A stretch of DNA of 6,587 nt from an uncultured Eubacterium sp. GTDB taxonomy: Bacteria; Bacillota; Clostridia; Eubacteriales; Eubacteriaceae. This document shows, one piece after another, positions 1-6,568 of this stretch (positions are counted from its first letter, which is position 1; each line of letters begins with the position of its first letter). Where the stretch lies: positions 1 through 6,587 of the forward strand of contig CACZTE010000013.1 in the NCBI GenBank assembly GCA_902784045.1, given 5' to 3'. The notes beneath the pieces were generated by a model that worked only from the letters and a program-made list of their open reading frames with translations, did no database searches and was not told where the DNA came from. A program made the position numbers and the translations under genes.

Positions 1-429
1 CCGTTGGTCGGCGTTATCATCAGTGAAGCGGTGGGGTTTGTCATCGCGATGATCACAAAAAGTGAATACGGCGGATGGTGGCTTTACGCCTTCGGCGCCA
101 TCGGGTTGTTAATCGGTTTGGTGATTCAGCATCATCGGCTGCCCGCGGACAGAATCACCCTGGCCATCTTCGGCTTTTTAACCACGTTTATCATATACGG
201 CGGCATTATGAATATCGCGGCGATGGTGATGTCTGCGGCAATACCGGGATCGGAAGTCGCGATTAACTGGACATCGCTGAAAGTGCTGTATATTTCCGGG
301 GTGCCCTATGACGGCGTTCACGCGCTGGCTTCCGCCATCTTTTGCGCGCTGTTGGGTCCGCCCATGATTGAAAAAGTCGAACGGGTAAAAATAAAATACG
401 GATTATATCAAGTTGATTCGCGCACTTAA
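1..429 (+). CDS. ECF transporter S component, C-terminal part (5' truncated by window edge)
   Basis: This is the C-terminal 142 codons of a membrane-embedded substrate-binding (S) subunit of an ECF vitamin importer; the frame is open from base 1, so the true start lies upstream. Visible hydrophobic segments lie at roughly codons 2-19, 26-41, 52-80 and 98-120. They are followed by a basic cytoplasmic tail, PMIEKVERVKIKYGL, at 361-405. It is clearly paralogous to the S subunit at 4367-5242: both share FGFLTTFIIYGGIMN / YGFLSTFFIYGFIMN, a (V/I)(T/S)G(V/A)P(Y/F)D..HAL stretch and nearly the same tail. It differs where the other copy has GQGPWTPYQM; here that loop reads KSEYGGWWLY, which suggests a different ligand or role. 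It precedes the lipoprotein gene by 26 nt, so it is probably the 'additional' S subunit of the same transporter. Its ligand cannot be told from the visible part; a cobalamin-related compound is an inference from context. Confidence 0.85.
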   Translation, partial: PLVGVIISEAVGFVIAMITKSEYGGWWLYAFGAIGLLIGLVIQHHRLPADRITLAIFGFLTTFIIYGGIMNIAAMVMSAAIPGSEVAINWTSLKVLYISGVPYDGVHALASAIFCALLGPPMIEKVERVKIKYGLYQVDSRT

Positions 430-440
430 AAATAAGCAGT

Positions 441-447
441 GAAGGAG
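441..447 (+). promoter_or_regulatory. Ribosome binding site of the lipoprotein gene
   Basis: GAAGGAG lies 8 nt before the ATG at 456 in the 26-nt gap after the upstream S gene. It fixes the lipoprotein start. No promoter or terminator is visible in the gap, which supports co-transcription. Confidence 0.8.
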
Positions 448-455
448 TAAAAAAA

Positions 456-1583
456 ATGAGAAAAACATTGCGAGCCTTGTTGTTATTTCTGGTAATGGCG
501 GTTTCAGTTGGAATGTTGGCGGGATGCAGCGATCCTCTCAGCATGCTTACCGGGGCAAATAACGCGAATTCAAACAGCGGTGAAGTGATAGAACTGGCTG
601 ATAATACGGATATTCCGGAAGACGGGGTGATAAAAGCTGCCCAGTTTCGGAGCATTGCCGGTAAAGATCGAACCGTGACCTTTACGGGAAAAAGCAACGG
701 TGTGGAATATATTTGGTCTTATAACGGCAAGAATATCAAAAATCCCGCCGATCAAAATCTCAAAATTGACGTCGTAACAGCGTCTGACGACCTTAATAAA
801 GTCAAAACCTTGGCCAACAGCGCTCCCGAAGGCGTCGGCGTCACCATTAAACAGACCAGCGGATTTATTACAGTCCCGAGACTCACGCTAAAAATGGGAA
901 AAAAATGGGATGTCAATGCCGGGATTTTCCTAAAATATCTTAAAAAGGAAAATCAAGTCACCAAAATATCGGCAATCACCTTTGATAAACAAGTGCAGGA
1001 TCAAACGGTGATGACGTTTAACGTTACCCAGGGAGGAGACACCTATTACGCTGTATGCGGAAAGAGCGGCAGTAGCGAGCCAACAGCGCAAGACGGCACA
1101 GGAACGACGGGCTCCGGCGGATCATCTTCGTCATCATCATCGGGAAGCGACTCAACCGGTGGCGGAGGCGACGGCTCCAACACAGTAACCATCTCCATCA
1201 GCTGCGCGACGATCTTAAACAATATGGACAAGCTCAATAACAGTAAAAAAGAATTTGTTCCTGCCGATGGATGGATCTTAAAACCGACGCAGGTGACATT
1301 TACCGAAGGTCAAAATATTCATGATGTCCTCCAAAAGGTCTGTCAAGAAAATGGCATTCAAATGGATTCCGATTTTACACCGGCCTATAATTCGGCATAT
1401 GTCCGCGGCATCAATCAGATTTATGAATTTGATTGCGGTGACTTGTCGGGATGGATGTTCAAGGTTAACGGTTGGTTCCCCAATTACGGCGCCAGTCAAT
1501 ACAATGTTAAAGGCGGCGATGTCATCGACTGGGTATACACCTGCGATCTTGGTAAGGATGTCGGGGACAATTCACAATACTAA
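456..1583 (+). CDS. DUF4430 (transcobalamin-like C-terminal domain) lipoprotein of ECF transporter operon
   Basis: This is a 375-residue surface lipoprotein, probably the extracellular ligand-handling partner of the importer. Residues 1-23 form a signal peptide (basic start, hydrophobic core) ending in the lipobox LAGC, with Cys24 as the lipidated residue. Residues ~25-205 are an N-terminal, apparently beta-rich domain that I do not recognise. Residues ~206-241 are a Gly/Ser/Thr linker with seven consecutive Ser at 223-229. Residues ~243-370 match DUF4430, with FVPADGWIL, TPAYNSAYVRGINQIYEFDCG, GWMFKVNGWFPNYG (Trp333, Trp339) and DVIDWVYTCDLG. This domain is related to the C-terminal domain of intrinsic factor and transcobalamin. 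Four cysteines in it (250, 296, 327, 363) could form two disulfides. The start is supported by GAAGGAG at 441-447, 8 nt before the ATG. It lies between an S subunit and EcfT, 11 nt ahead of the latter. The family assignment is secure; cobalamin as ligand is inference. Confidence 0.93.
   Translation: MRKTLRALLLFLVMAVSVGMLAGCSDPLSMLTGANNANSNSGEVIELADNTDIPEDGVIKAAQFRSIAGKDRTVTFTGKSNGVEYIWSYNGKNIKNPADQNLKIDVVTASDDLNKVKTLANSAPEGVGVTIKQTSGFITVPRLTLKMGKKWDVNAGIFLKYLKKENQVTKISAITFDKQVQDQTVMTFNVTQGGDTYYAVCGKSGSSEPTAQDGTGTTGSGGSSSSSSSGSDSTGGGGDGSNTVTISISCATILNNMDKLNNSKKEFVPADGWILKPTQVTFTEGQNIHDVLQKVCQENGIQMDSDFTPAYNSAYVRGINQIYEFDCGDLSGWMFKVNGWFPNYGASQYNVKGGDVIDWVYTCDLGKDVGDNSQY
1122..1142 (+). repeat. 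Serine-codon run (TCA/TCG/TCT) in lipoprotein linker
   Basis: Seven consecutive serine codons, three of them TCA in tandem, sit in the Gly/Ser linker (residues 223-229) between the two lipoprotein domains. The array is imperfect because TCT and TCG interrupt it. It is best read as low-complexity coding sequence whose length may drift between strains in whole codons. Confidence 0.6.
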
Positions 1584-1594
1584 AGGATTCAAAT

Positions 1595-2623
1595 ATGGAT
1601 CAATTTTCCACTTATCACCCGGCGATTAATTTCTTTTATTTCGCCGGAGTGATTTTAATGGCTATGTTTTTTAACCATCCGGTGATGATGGCGGAAGCTT
1701 TATTCGCGGCGGTGCTGTATTCTTTCTTCACTTTGGGAGCGGAAAGAGCCCTCCGCTTCAATTTGCTTGCCATGGTTCCCATTTTGTTGATTGCCGTTTT
1801 GTTTAATCCGTTGTTTAATCATTACGGCGTTCATATTTTGGGCTATTTCCCCAATGGTAATCCGATTACGCTGGAATCCATTATCTATGGCTTTGTCATG
1901 GGCGTGATGCTTGTTACGGTCATCATTTGGTTTTCCTCATACAACAAAGTGATGACCAGCGATAAATTTGTCTATCTTTTTGGACGGCTGATTCCCGCGC
2001 TTTCATTGATTTTATCAATGGTTTTGCGTTTTGTGCCGCGGTTTAAAAAACAGCTTGAAGTCATTTCCAACGGACAAAAATGCATTGGAAGAGATATCAA
2101 CACCGGTAATATCATTGAGCGGGCGAAGCACGGCATCCGAATCATCTCGATTATGATCACCTGGGCATTGGAGAATGCCATCGAAACGGCCGACAGCATG
2201 CGGGCGAGGGGTTACGGTTTAAAAGGCCGGACGGCTTTTTCCATTTTCCGTTTTGATAATCGGGACGCAATCGCTGCGATTCTTATGGGACTGGCTTTTG
2301 TCATCACCTGTATCGGCCTTGCTCTGGGAGCCGGTGCCGTGCAGTATAATCCCTATTTTAAAGCCGCGGGCATCAATCCTGTGACGCCTCTTAGTTTAGT
2401 AACGTTTATTTGTTATTTCTTGTTTTGTTTAAGCCCTGTCATTATTGATATACTGGGAGATTACAGGTGGCGGCGGCTCAGAAACAGTCAGGAAACGGGC
2501 ATCAGCATGACCGGAGCCGACGAAAGTCTTAGAAACGCGATGTTCGGTACACCGACGTCAGATGAGAACAATATTACGGATGACGAAAGGATGTCGAAAG
2601 GAAAAATCAAGCTATGGACATGA
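1595..2623 (+). CDS. ecfT: ECF transporter transmembrane coupling subunit EcfT (CbrV-like)
   Basis: EcfT is the membrane scaffold that joins the two ATPase domains to the S subunit and passes ATP-driven movement to it. The protein has 342 residues, longer than the usual ~260-270. Hydrophobic segments occur near residues 8-48, 50-70, 88-112 and 126-148, and again at roughly 223-245 and 265-290. The long cytoplasmic stretch between carries the coupling helices, with the family motif RARGYG at 203-208 (ARG 204-206) in the context ADSMRARGYGLKGRT. The first coupling motif is less canonical, reading GQKCIGRD at 160-167. After the last helix a ~45-residue hydrophilic C-terminal extension accounts for part of the excess length. 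The ribosome site AAAGGA (1582-1587) overlaps the stop codon of the lipoprotein gene, 7 nt before this ATG. The end overlaps the ATPase gene by 10 nt. Identification as EcfT is secure; the cobalamin (CbrV) label rests on the operon pattern. Confidence 0.94.
   Translation: MDQFSTYHPAINFFYFAGVILMAMFFNHPVMMAEALFAAVLYSFFTLGAERALRFNLLAMVPILLIAVLFNPLFNHYGVHILGYFPNGNPITLESIIYGFVMGVMLVTVIIWFSSYNKVMTSDKFVYLFGRLIPALSLILSMVLRFVPRFKKQLEVISNGQKCIGRDINTGNIIERAKHGIRIISIMITWALENAIETADSMRARGYGLKGRTAFSIFRFDNRDAIAAILMGLAFVITCIGLALGAGAVQYNPYFKAAGINPVTPLSLVTFICYFLFCLSPVIIDILGDYRWRRLRNSQETGISMTGADESLRNAMFGTPTSDENNITDDERMSKGKIKLWT
2597..2602 (+). promoter_or_regulatory. Ribosome binding site of fused ATPase gene, inside ecfT
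   Basis: AAAGGA lies inside the 3' end of ecfT, 11 nt before the ATG at 2614. A second in-frame ATG at 2620 overlaps the ecfT stop as ATGA but is 17 nt away, so 2614 is preferred. Either start implies translational coupling of the T and A subunits. Confidence 0.6.
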
Positions 2624-4335
2624 TCAATGTTGAGAATTTTAACTTTGCTTATCCCGAAGCATCGAAACCGACCATCACGGATATCAATCTAACCATCAAA
2701 GAGGGAAGCTTTAACGTGCTCTGCGGAAAAAGCGGGTGCGGTAAAACAACATTACTCAGACAATTTAAGACTGTTCTTGCGCCTCATGGGAAAAAGACGG
2801 GATTAATCAAATACAAAGACAAACTGATCGATGAACTCGATCACCGCACGCAGGCTGAGGCCATCGGCTATGTGCTTCAAAATCCAGACAATCAAATTGT
2901 AACGGATAAAGTTTGGCATGAACTGGCATTCGGTTTGGAAAGTCTTGGTTTTGATAACGCCACGATTCGTCTGCGCGTTGCAGAAATGGCATCCTATTTT
3001 GGGATTCAGGCCTGGTTTTACCGCGATGTCGCTGAGCTTTCCGGCGGGCAAAAACAGCTTTTGAATTTGGCTTCTGTCATGGCCATGCATCCGGAAATTC
3101 TTATATTGGATGAACCGACATCACAGCTCGATCCCATCGCGGCATCGGATTTTTTGGAAACCGTTAAAAAAATCAATCGTGATCTGGGAACGACCATCAT
3201 CATGACCGAGCATCGCCTCGAAGACATCTTTCCGGCGGCGGATCAAGTAATCGTCATGGATCAAGGCCGGATCATTGCCATCGGCAATCCCCGTGAAGTC
3301 GGCGTTAAACTTAATCTGGATAACCATGATATGTTCGAAGCAATGCCGGCTCCAATGAAGATATTCGCCGGTGTGGACGGAATGGATTCAGACAATGCCA
3401 AAGACATTTGCCCTTTAACCGTTCGGGAAGGCAGACAATGGTTGACCGGGCATTACGCGAATCAAAAACCGCAATTTGTCAAAGTCAGCGAAGCCAGGCG
3501 AAAACCGCAGGTGGAACATAAAGATCCGATTATTACTTTAAAAGATGTGTGGTTTCGTTATGATAAGGAACTGCCGGATGTGGTTCGGGATTTGTCGATG
3601 AATATTTATCCGGGAGAAATTTTCGCGATCGTTGGCGGAAACGGAACCGGAAAAACAACGACACTTTCCTTGATTAGCGGCGTGAACAAACCATATCGCG
3701 GAAAGATTAACATTGAAGGAAAACCCGTCGGACGAATGAGCGGCGTTGAACGGTTTCGTGGGTTAATCGGCGTGCTACCCCAAAATCCACAAAGTCTTTT
3801 TGTCAAAAAAACTGTCGAGCTTGATTTATATGAAGTCATCGGTGGCACTCGTGAAGGCAAAAGCAAAGAATATCAAAAGGATATGCCGAAAGAAACAGCA
3901 GTGACGGGTATGGCAAAGCTCATGCATATTGATAATCTGATGGATAGACATCCGTATGACTTGTCCGGTGGAGAACAACAGCGTTTGGCACTTGCGAAGA
4001 TTATGCTTTTAAATCCCAGAATCCTTTTGATGGATGAACCGACGAAAGGCCTAGACAATCATTTTAAAAAAGAACTTGCCGGTATATTATATAAACTGAA
4101 AAAACACGGCGTTACCATCATCATGGTTTCTCATGATGTGGAATTCTGCGCGGATTACACAGATCGTTGCGGACTCTTTTTTGAAGGAAATCTTGTGACT
4201 GAAAACACACCCCGCGCGTTTTTTGCCGACAACAGTTTTTATACCACATCGGCCAACCGCTTATCCAGACATATGTTTGAAGACGCGATTACCGCGGATG
4301 ATGTGATAGATTGCTGTTTGCAAAATGATCGATAA
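2614..4335 (+). CDS. ecfA: ECF transporter ATPase, fused EcfA-EcfA' with two ABC domains (CbrU-like)
   Basis: This 573-residue cytoplasmic protein holds both ATPases of an ECF importer in one chain and hydrolyses ATP to drive uptake. ABC domain 1 (~3-240) has Walker A GKSGCGKTT (38-46), Q-loop Gln89, signature LSGGQ (142-146), Walker B LILDE (163-167), D-loop SQLD (170-173) and switch His200. ABC domain 2 (~308-550) has Walker A GGNGTGKTT (341-349), Q-loop Gln390, signature LSGGEQQR (450-457), Walker B ILLMDE (470-475), D-loop KGLD and switch His507. Both sites look catalytically complete. A ~60-residue linker joins them, and a short helical tail follows domain 2. In most ECF systems EcfA and EcfA' are separate ~280-residue proteins; the fused form is known for dedicated (group I-like) systems. 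The gene starts within the end of ecfT and is followed by an S subunit. Very sure of function; the substrate is inferred from neighbours. Confidence 0.96.
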   Translation: MDMINVENFNFAYPEASKPTITDINLTIKEGSFNVLCGKSGCGKTTLLRQFKTVLAPHGKKTGLIKYKDKLIDELDHRTQAEAIGYVLQNPDNQIVTDKVWHELAFGLESLGFDNATIRLRVAEMASYFGIQAWFYRDVAELSGGQKQLLNLASVMAMHPEILILDEPTSQLDPIAASDFLETVKKINRDLGTTIIMTEHRLEDIFPAADQVIVMDQGRIIAIGNPREVGVKLNLDNHDMFEAMPAPMKIFAGVDGMDSDNAKDICPLTVREGRQWLTGHYANQKPQFVKVSEARRKPQVEHKDPIITLKDVWFRYDKELPDVVRDLSMNIYPGEIFAIVGGNGTGKTTTLSLISGVNKPYRGKINIEGKPVGRMSGVERFRGLIGVLPQNPQSLFVKKTVELDLYEVIGGTREGKSKEYQKDMPKETAVTGMAKLMHIDNLMDRHPYDLSGGEQQRLALAKIMLLNPRILLMDEPTKGLDNHFKKELAGILYKLKKHGVTIIMVSHDVEFCADYTDRCGLFFEGNLVTENTPRAFFADNSFYTTSANRLSRHMFEDAITADDVIDCCLQNDR

Positions 4336-4353
4336 AAATAACGATAAAACAGG

Positions 4354-4360
4354 AAAGGAG
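4354..4360 (+). promoter_or_regulatory. Ribosome binding site that decides the start of the second S subunit
   Basis: AAAGGAG ends 6 nt before the ATG at 4367. Two other in-frame ATGs exist: 4361 directly abuts this site, and 4325 lies inside the ATPase gene with no Shine-Dalgarno sequence ahead of it. This makes 4367 the best start. Confidence 0.75.
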
Positions 4361-4366
4361 ATGTTT

Positions 4367-5242
4367 ATGACGACAGCTGAATCGACGGCTTTTAATGCCG
4401 ATGCTTTTTTGGAAGCGTATCTAAACGGTGATGATACGGTCAAAGTGCCGAAAACCGTCGAGCAGGATGATACCGTCTCCTGGGAGCCACCTGAAGGTCC
4501 TGAAATTACTGTTGCGCCAAAAAATGGCAAACTCAGCAAACGTACTTGGGCCGCGATCATCGCGATTTTCGTTTTAATTCCCATCACCATTTGGATAGGG
4601 TTGAATTTTTTGGGTGACCGCAAATACTATTTTATTAGTATGGCCATTGTCATTTATACCATTTTGCCCTTTGTGATGGTATTTGAAGGCAGAAAACCAA
4701 AGGCCAGGGAATTGATGGTACTGGCCGTGATGGCGGGCATTGCGGTTGTGGGTCGCGCGGCATTCTTTATGCTTCCCCAATTCAAACCGGTGACGGCCAT
4801 TGTCATTATTACCGCAGTTTGCTTCGGCGCTGAATCCGGATTTTTGGTCGGCGCGCTTTCCGGCTTTGTCTCTAATTTTTTCATGGGGCAAGGACCATGG
4901 ACACCCTATCAGATGTTTGCCTGGGGGATTATCGGATTTCTCGCCGGAATTCTTTTTACCAAGGGAAAATTAAAAGCAACACGGACATCCCTTTGTGTTT
5001 ACGGTTTTTTATCGACGTTTTTTATTTACGGTTTTATTATGAATACCGCAAGCCCGTTGATGTTTTATCAGGGAACAATGACACTGGAAATGTTTATTCC
5101 CTATTATGTGACGGGTGCTCCTTTTGATTTGATTCACGCGTTGTCAACGGTATTCTTTTTATTCATCGCTGCAAAACCGATGATTGAAAAATTGGAGCGA
5201 ATTAAAGTGAAATACGGTTTGATTGAAGCGCAAAACGACTAA
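4367..5242 (+). CDS. ECF transporter S component (CbrT-like, predicted cobalamin/vitamin binding)
   Basis: This is the complete substrate-binding membrane subunit of the importer, 291 residues. Residues 1-58 are a hydrophilic, acidic N-terminal region (EQDDTVSWEPPEGPEI) not usual for S subunits, which are commonly ~170-220 residues. Hydrophobic segments follow at about 60-83, 87-106, 112-131, 137-172, 182-200, 208-235 and 255-270, some of which may pair as helices. The loop GQGPWTPYQM at 174-183 is typical of this S family and probably lies near the ligand pocket. The chain ends in a basic cytoplasmic tail, PMIEKLERIKVKYGL (271-285), nearly the same as in the S subunit at the window start. 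The gene begins 31 nt after the ATPase gene and is preceded by a good Shine-Dalgarno sequence. In subsystem annotation this place in the operon is called CbrT, for cobalamin; I treat that as a prediction. Confidence 0.93.
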   Translation: MTTAESTAFNADAFLEAYLNGDDTVKVPKTVEQDDTVSWEPPEGPEITVAPKNGKLSKRTWAAIIAIFVLIPITIWIGLNFLGDRKYYFISMAIVIYTILPFVMVFEGRKPKARELMVLAVMAGIAVVGRAAFFMLPQFKPVTAIVIITAVCFGAESGFLVGALSGFVSNFFMGQGPWTPYQMFAWGIIGFLAGILFTKGKLKATRTSLCVYGFLSTFFIYGFIMNTASPLMFYQGTMTLEMFIPYYVTGAPFDLIHALSTVFFLFIAAKPMIEKLERIKVKYGLIEAQND

Positions 5243-5278
5243 TCAAATCACAAATATCAGGCAAATTACGGAGAGGTT

Positions 5279-6451
5279 ATGGAAAAAAAGAAATCCAGTT
5301 CAATAGAGACTCAAAAAAAGCCGCAATCAAATGAAAAAAAGGACGCGGAAAATTATAATGATGAAACATTGATGACGTCGGGTAAGGATGCTATTTCAAC
5401 TCAGTCGGAACAATCTGATTCGATGATTGATTCGCATGCTTCGGGCACCGAACACATATCGGAGTCATCAGATTCTTCAAAGACAAAGGCCGATTTATAT
5501 TCAGAGCGGCAGGAGGCAGTATATTCAGAGAAAACCGATAAAGGCAGTGATGGCGTTTCCTCAAAAGGATCTGTAACGCGGGATCAAAATCGTCAAGCCG
5601 ATCTTATGAACGATGAAGAAACTCAGCGAACGACTGTTCTTTCGATCATTCCCACAGAAAAAGAATCGGATGAGCCGATGCTCTTTCAAAAAGAAAAAAT
5701 CCGCAAGCATAAAACTTATTTACATGTGCGCGGCTGGCTTCTTGTCGCGCTGATGTTTGTGCTTTCGGTCGGCGCAACAGCTCTAACTTTCATTACCATC
5801 GAGCGGCTGTACATCAATTTAGCTCCTTTTCTCGGCGCTTATTTCGGCCTTTTTGCCGTTGTTGCCTTGCTTCATGTTTTAATCAATGTGAACAGGCTGC
5901 CATATTGGGGCTTTACACTGTTTCCGATTGTTATGATTGCCTTAACGGGCGTAATTCTTTTGGCTTTTCAGCAATACGTTGATCTTATATTTTATATGTA
6001 TGTCATTATCGGTATCTGGGGAGTGGCCATGTTGGCTTTTGTGCACAGCATGCTTCTTAAAGGTCTGATGCCCAAAGGATGGTTATTCCTGATGGTTCCG
6101 TCCATTATAGTTGTTGCGGCCAGTGTGATTTTTTCGTTTTATCCTTTCGTATTATCGTATGGGGATTCCATTGGGATAATTTATGACGCTGTAAGCTCTG
6201 TCACACCGCTGATGATTACTCGGGGATTTTTCATCGCGATTTCGATTGTGATGTTTATCGACGCGCTCATCTGGTTTATTGTGAAGGTGCGGGAAAAAGA
6301 TCGACTGGGTTTAACCCAAACCCCAAAAAAGAAGTCTCAAAACACAACAAAAACATCGGTAGAATCAAAATCCAATCAAGATGAAACAATGGAAAAAACA
6401 GAAAACCAGGATAAGCAGCTAAGCAGTCAGGTTGATTTTGAAACAGAATAA
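5279..6451 (+). CDS. Unrecognised six-helix membrane protein with disordered charged N-terminal region
   Basis: I do not recognise this 390-residue protein. Residues 1-~140 are hydrophilic, rich in Ser, Lys, Glu, Asp, Thr and Gln, and almost certainly disordered. Then come six likely membrane helices: ~152-175, 181-205, 210-231, 233-260, 266-291 and 310-336. A charged ~50-residue tail follows, again rich in Lys, Thr, Ser and Gln. No signal peptide, enzyme motif or transporter signature is visible. GGAG at 5270-5273 lies 5 nt before the ATG, and the gene starts 36 nt after the S subunit gene with no terminator between, so it belongs to the same transcript as its last gene. Basic residues flank the first helix (KIRKHK at ~140-145) and follow the last (KVREK). 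With six helices, both long tails would face the same side, and the positive-inside rule suggests the cytoplasm. It could be an accessory factor of the importer or simply a passenger in the operon; its function is unknown. Confidence 0.85.
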   Translation: MEKKKSSSIETQKKPQSNEKKDAENYNDETLMTSGKDAISTQSEQSDSMIDSHASGTEHISESSDSSKTKADLYSERQEAVYSEKTDKGSDGVSSKGSVTRDQNRQADLMNDEETQRTTVLSIIPTEKESDEPMLFQKEKIRKHKTYLHVRGWLLVALMFVLSVGATALTFITIERLYINLAPFLGAYFGLFAVVALLHVLINVNRLPYWGFTLFPIVMIALTGVILLAFQQYVDLIFYMYVIIGIWGVAMLAFVHSMLLKGLMPKGWLFLMVPSIIVVAASVIFSFYPFVLSYGDSIGIIYDAVSSVTPLMITRGFFIAISIVMFIDALIWFIVKVREKDRLGLTQTPKKKSQNTTKTSVESKSNQDETMEKTENQDKQLSSQVDFETE

Positions 6452-6500
6452 TTGACTCTGAGTTGTTTAAAAGTCGGTGAGAAAAGATTGATTTAAGTAT

Positions 6501-6530
6501 AAAATCGGCATATGCCGATTTTTGCTTTTT
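6501..6530 (+). terminator. Rho-independent terminator closing the ECF operon
   Basis: A perfect inverted repeat (arms 6501-6511 and 6512-6522) folds as a 9-bp stem, AAAATCGGC / GCCGATTTT, with an ATAT loop. It is followed by a T-rich run (to 6530) broken by GC. It begins 49 nt after the stop of the six-helix protein. Because the left arm starts with AAAA it could also work, less well, on the opposite strand. Confidence 0.85.
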
Positions 6531-6568
6531 CCTAAGTGATTACAATGCCTGAAAAGGAGTGTCCGGAA

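Noticed and set aside
4..6. TTG codon at position 4 as a start for the first S subunit
   Set aside because: The frame stays open to base 1 and the visible part lacks the N-terminal helices seen in the paralog, so the gene is simply cut by the window edge.
263..697. Open frame of 144 codons on the minus strand across the S/lipoprotein junction
   Set aside because: It is antisense to two well-supported genes, has no good ribosome site, and its residue composition is that of a shadow frame.
4325..4366. Longer version of the second S subunit starting at ATG 4325 or 4361
   Set aside because: 4325 lacks a Shine-Dalgarno sequence and lies within the ATPase gene; 4361 directly abuts AAAGGAG with no spacing. 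The ATG at 4367 has the right distance.
4261..4623. Open minus-strand frame across the ATPase/S junction
   Set aside because: It lies opposite the ATPase end and S subunit start; no ribosome site or recognisable protein.
6452..6500. Possible riboswitch or small RNA between the last operon gene and the terminator
   Set aside because: Only 49 nt, with no B12 box or other conserved element; it reads as an ordinary 3' untranslated segment.
6541..6546. TACAAT as a -10 promoter box for the downstream gene
   Set aside because: It is a 5/6 match to TATAAT, but no -35 box sits at 16-18 nt; the nearest TTGCTT is only 13 nt away and lies in the terminator tail.
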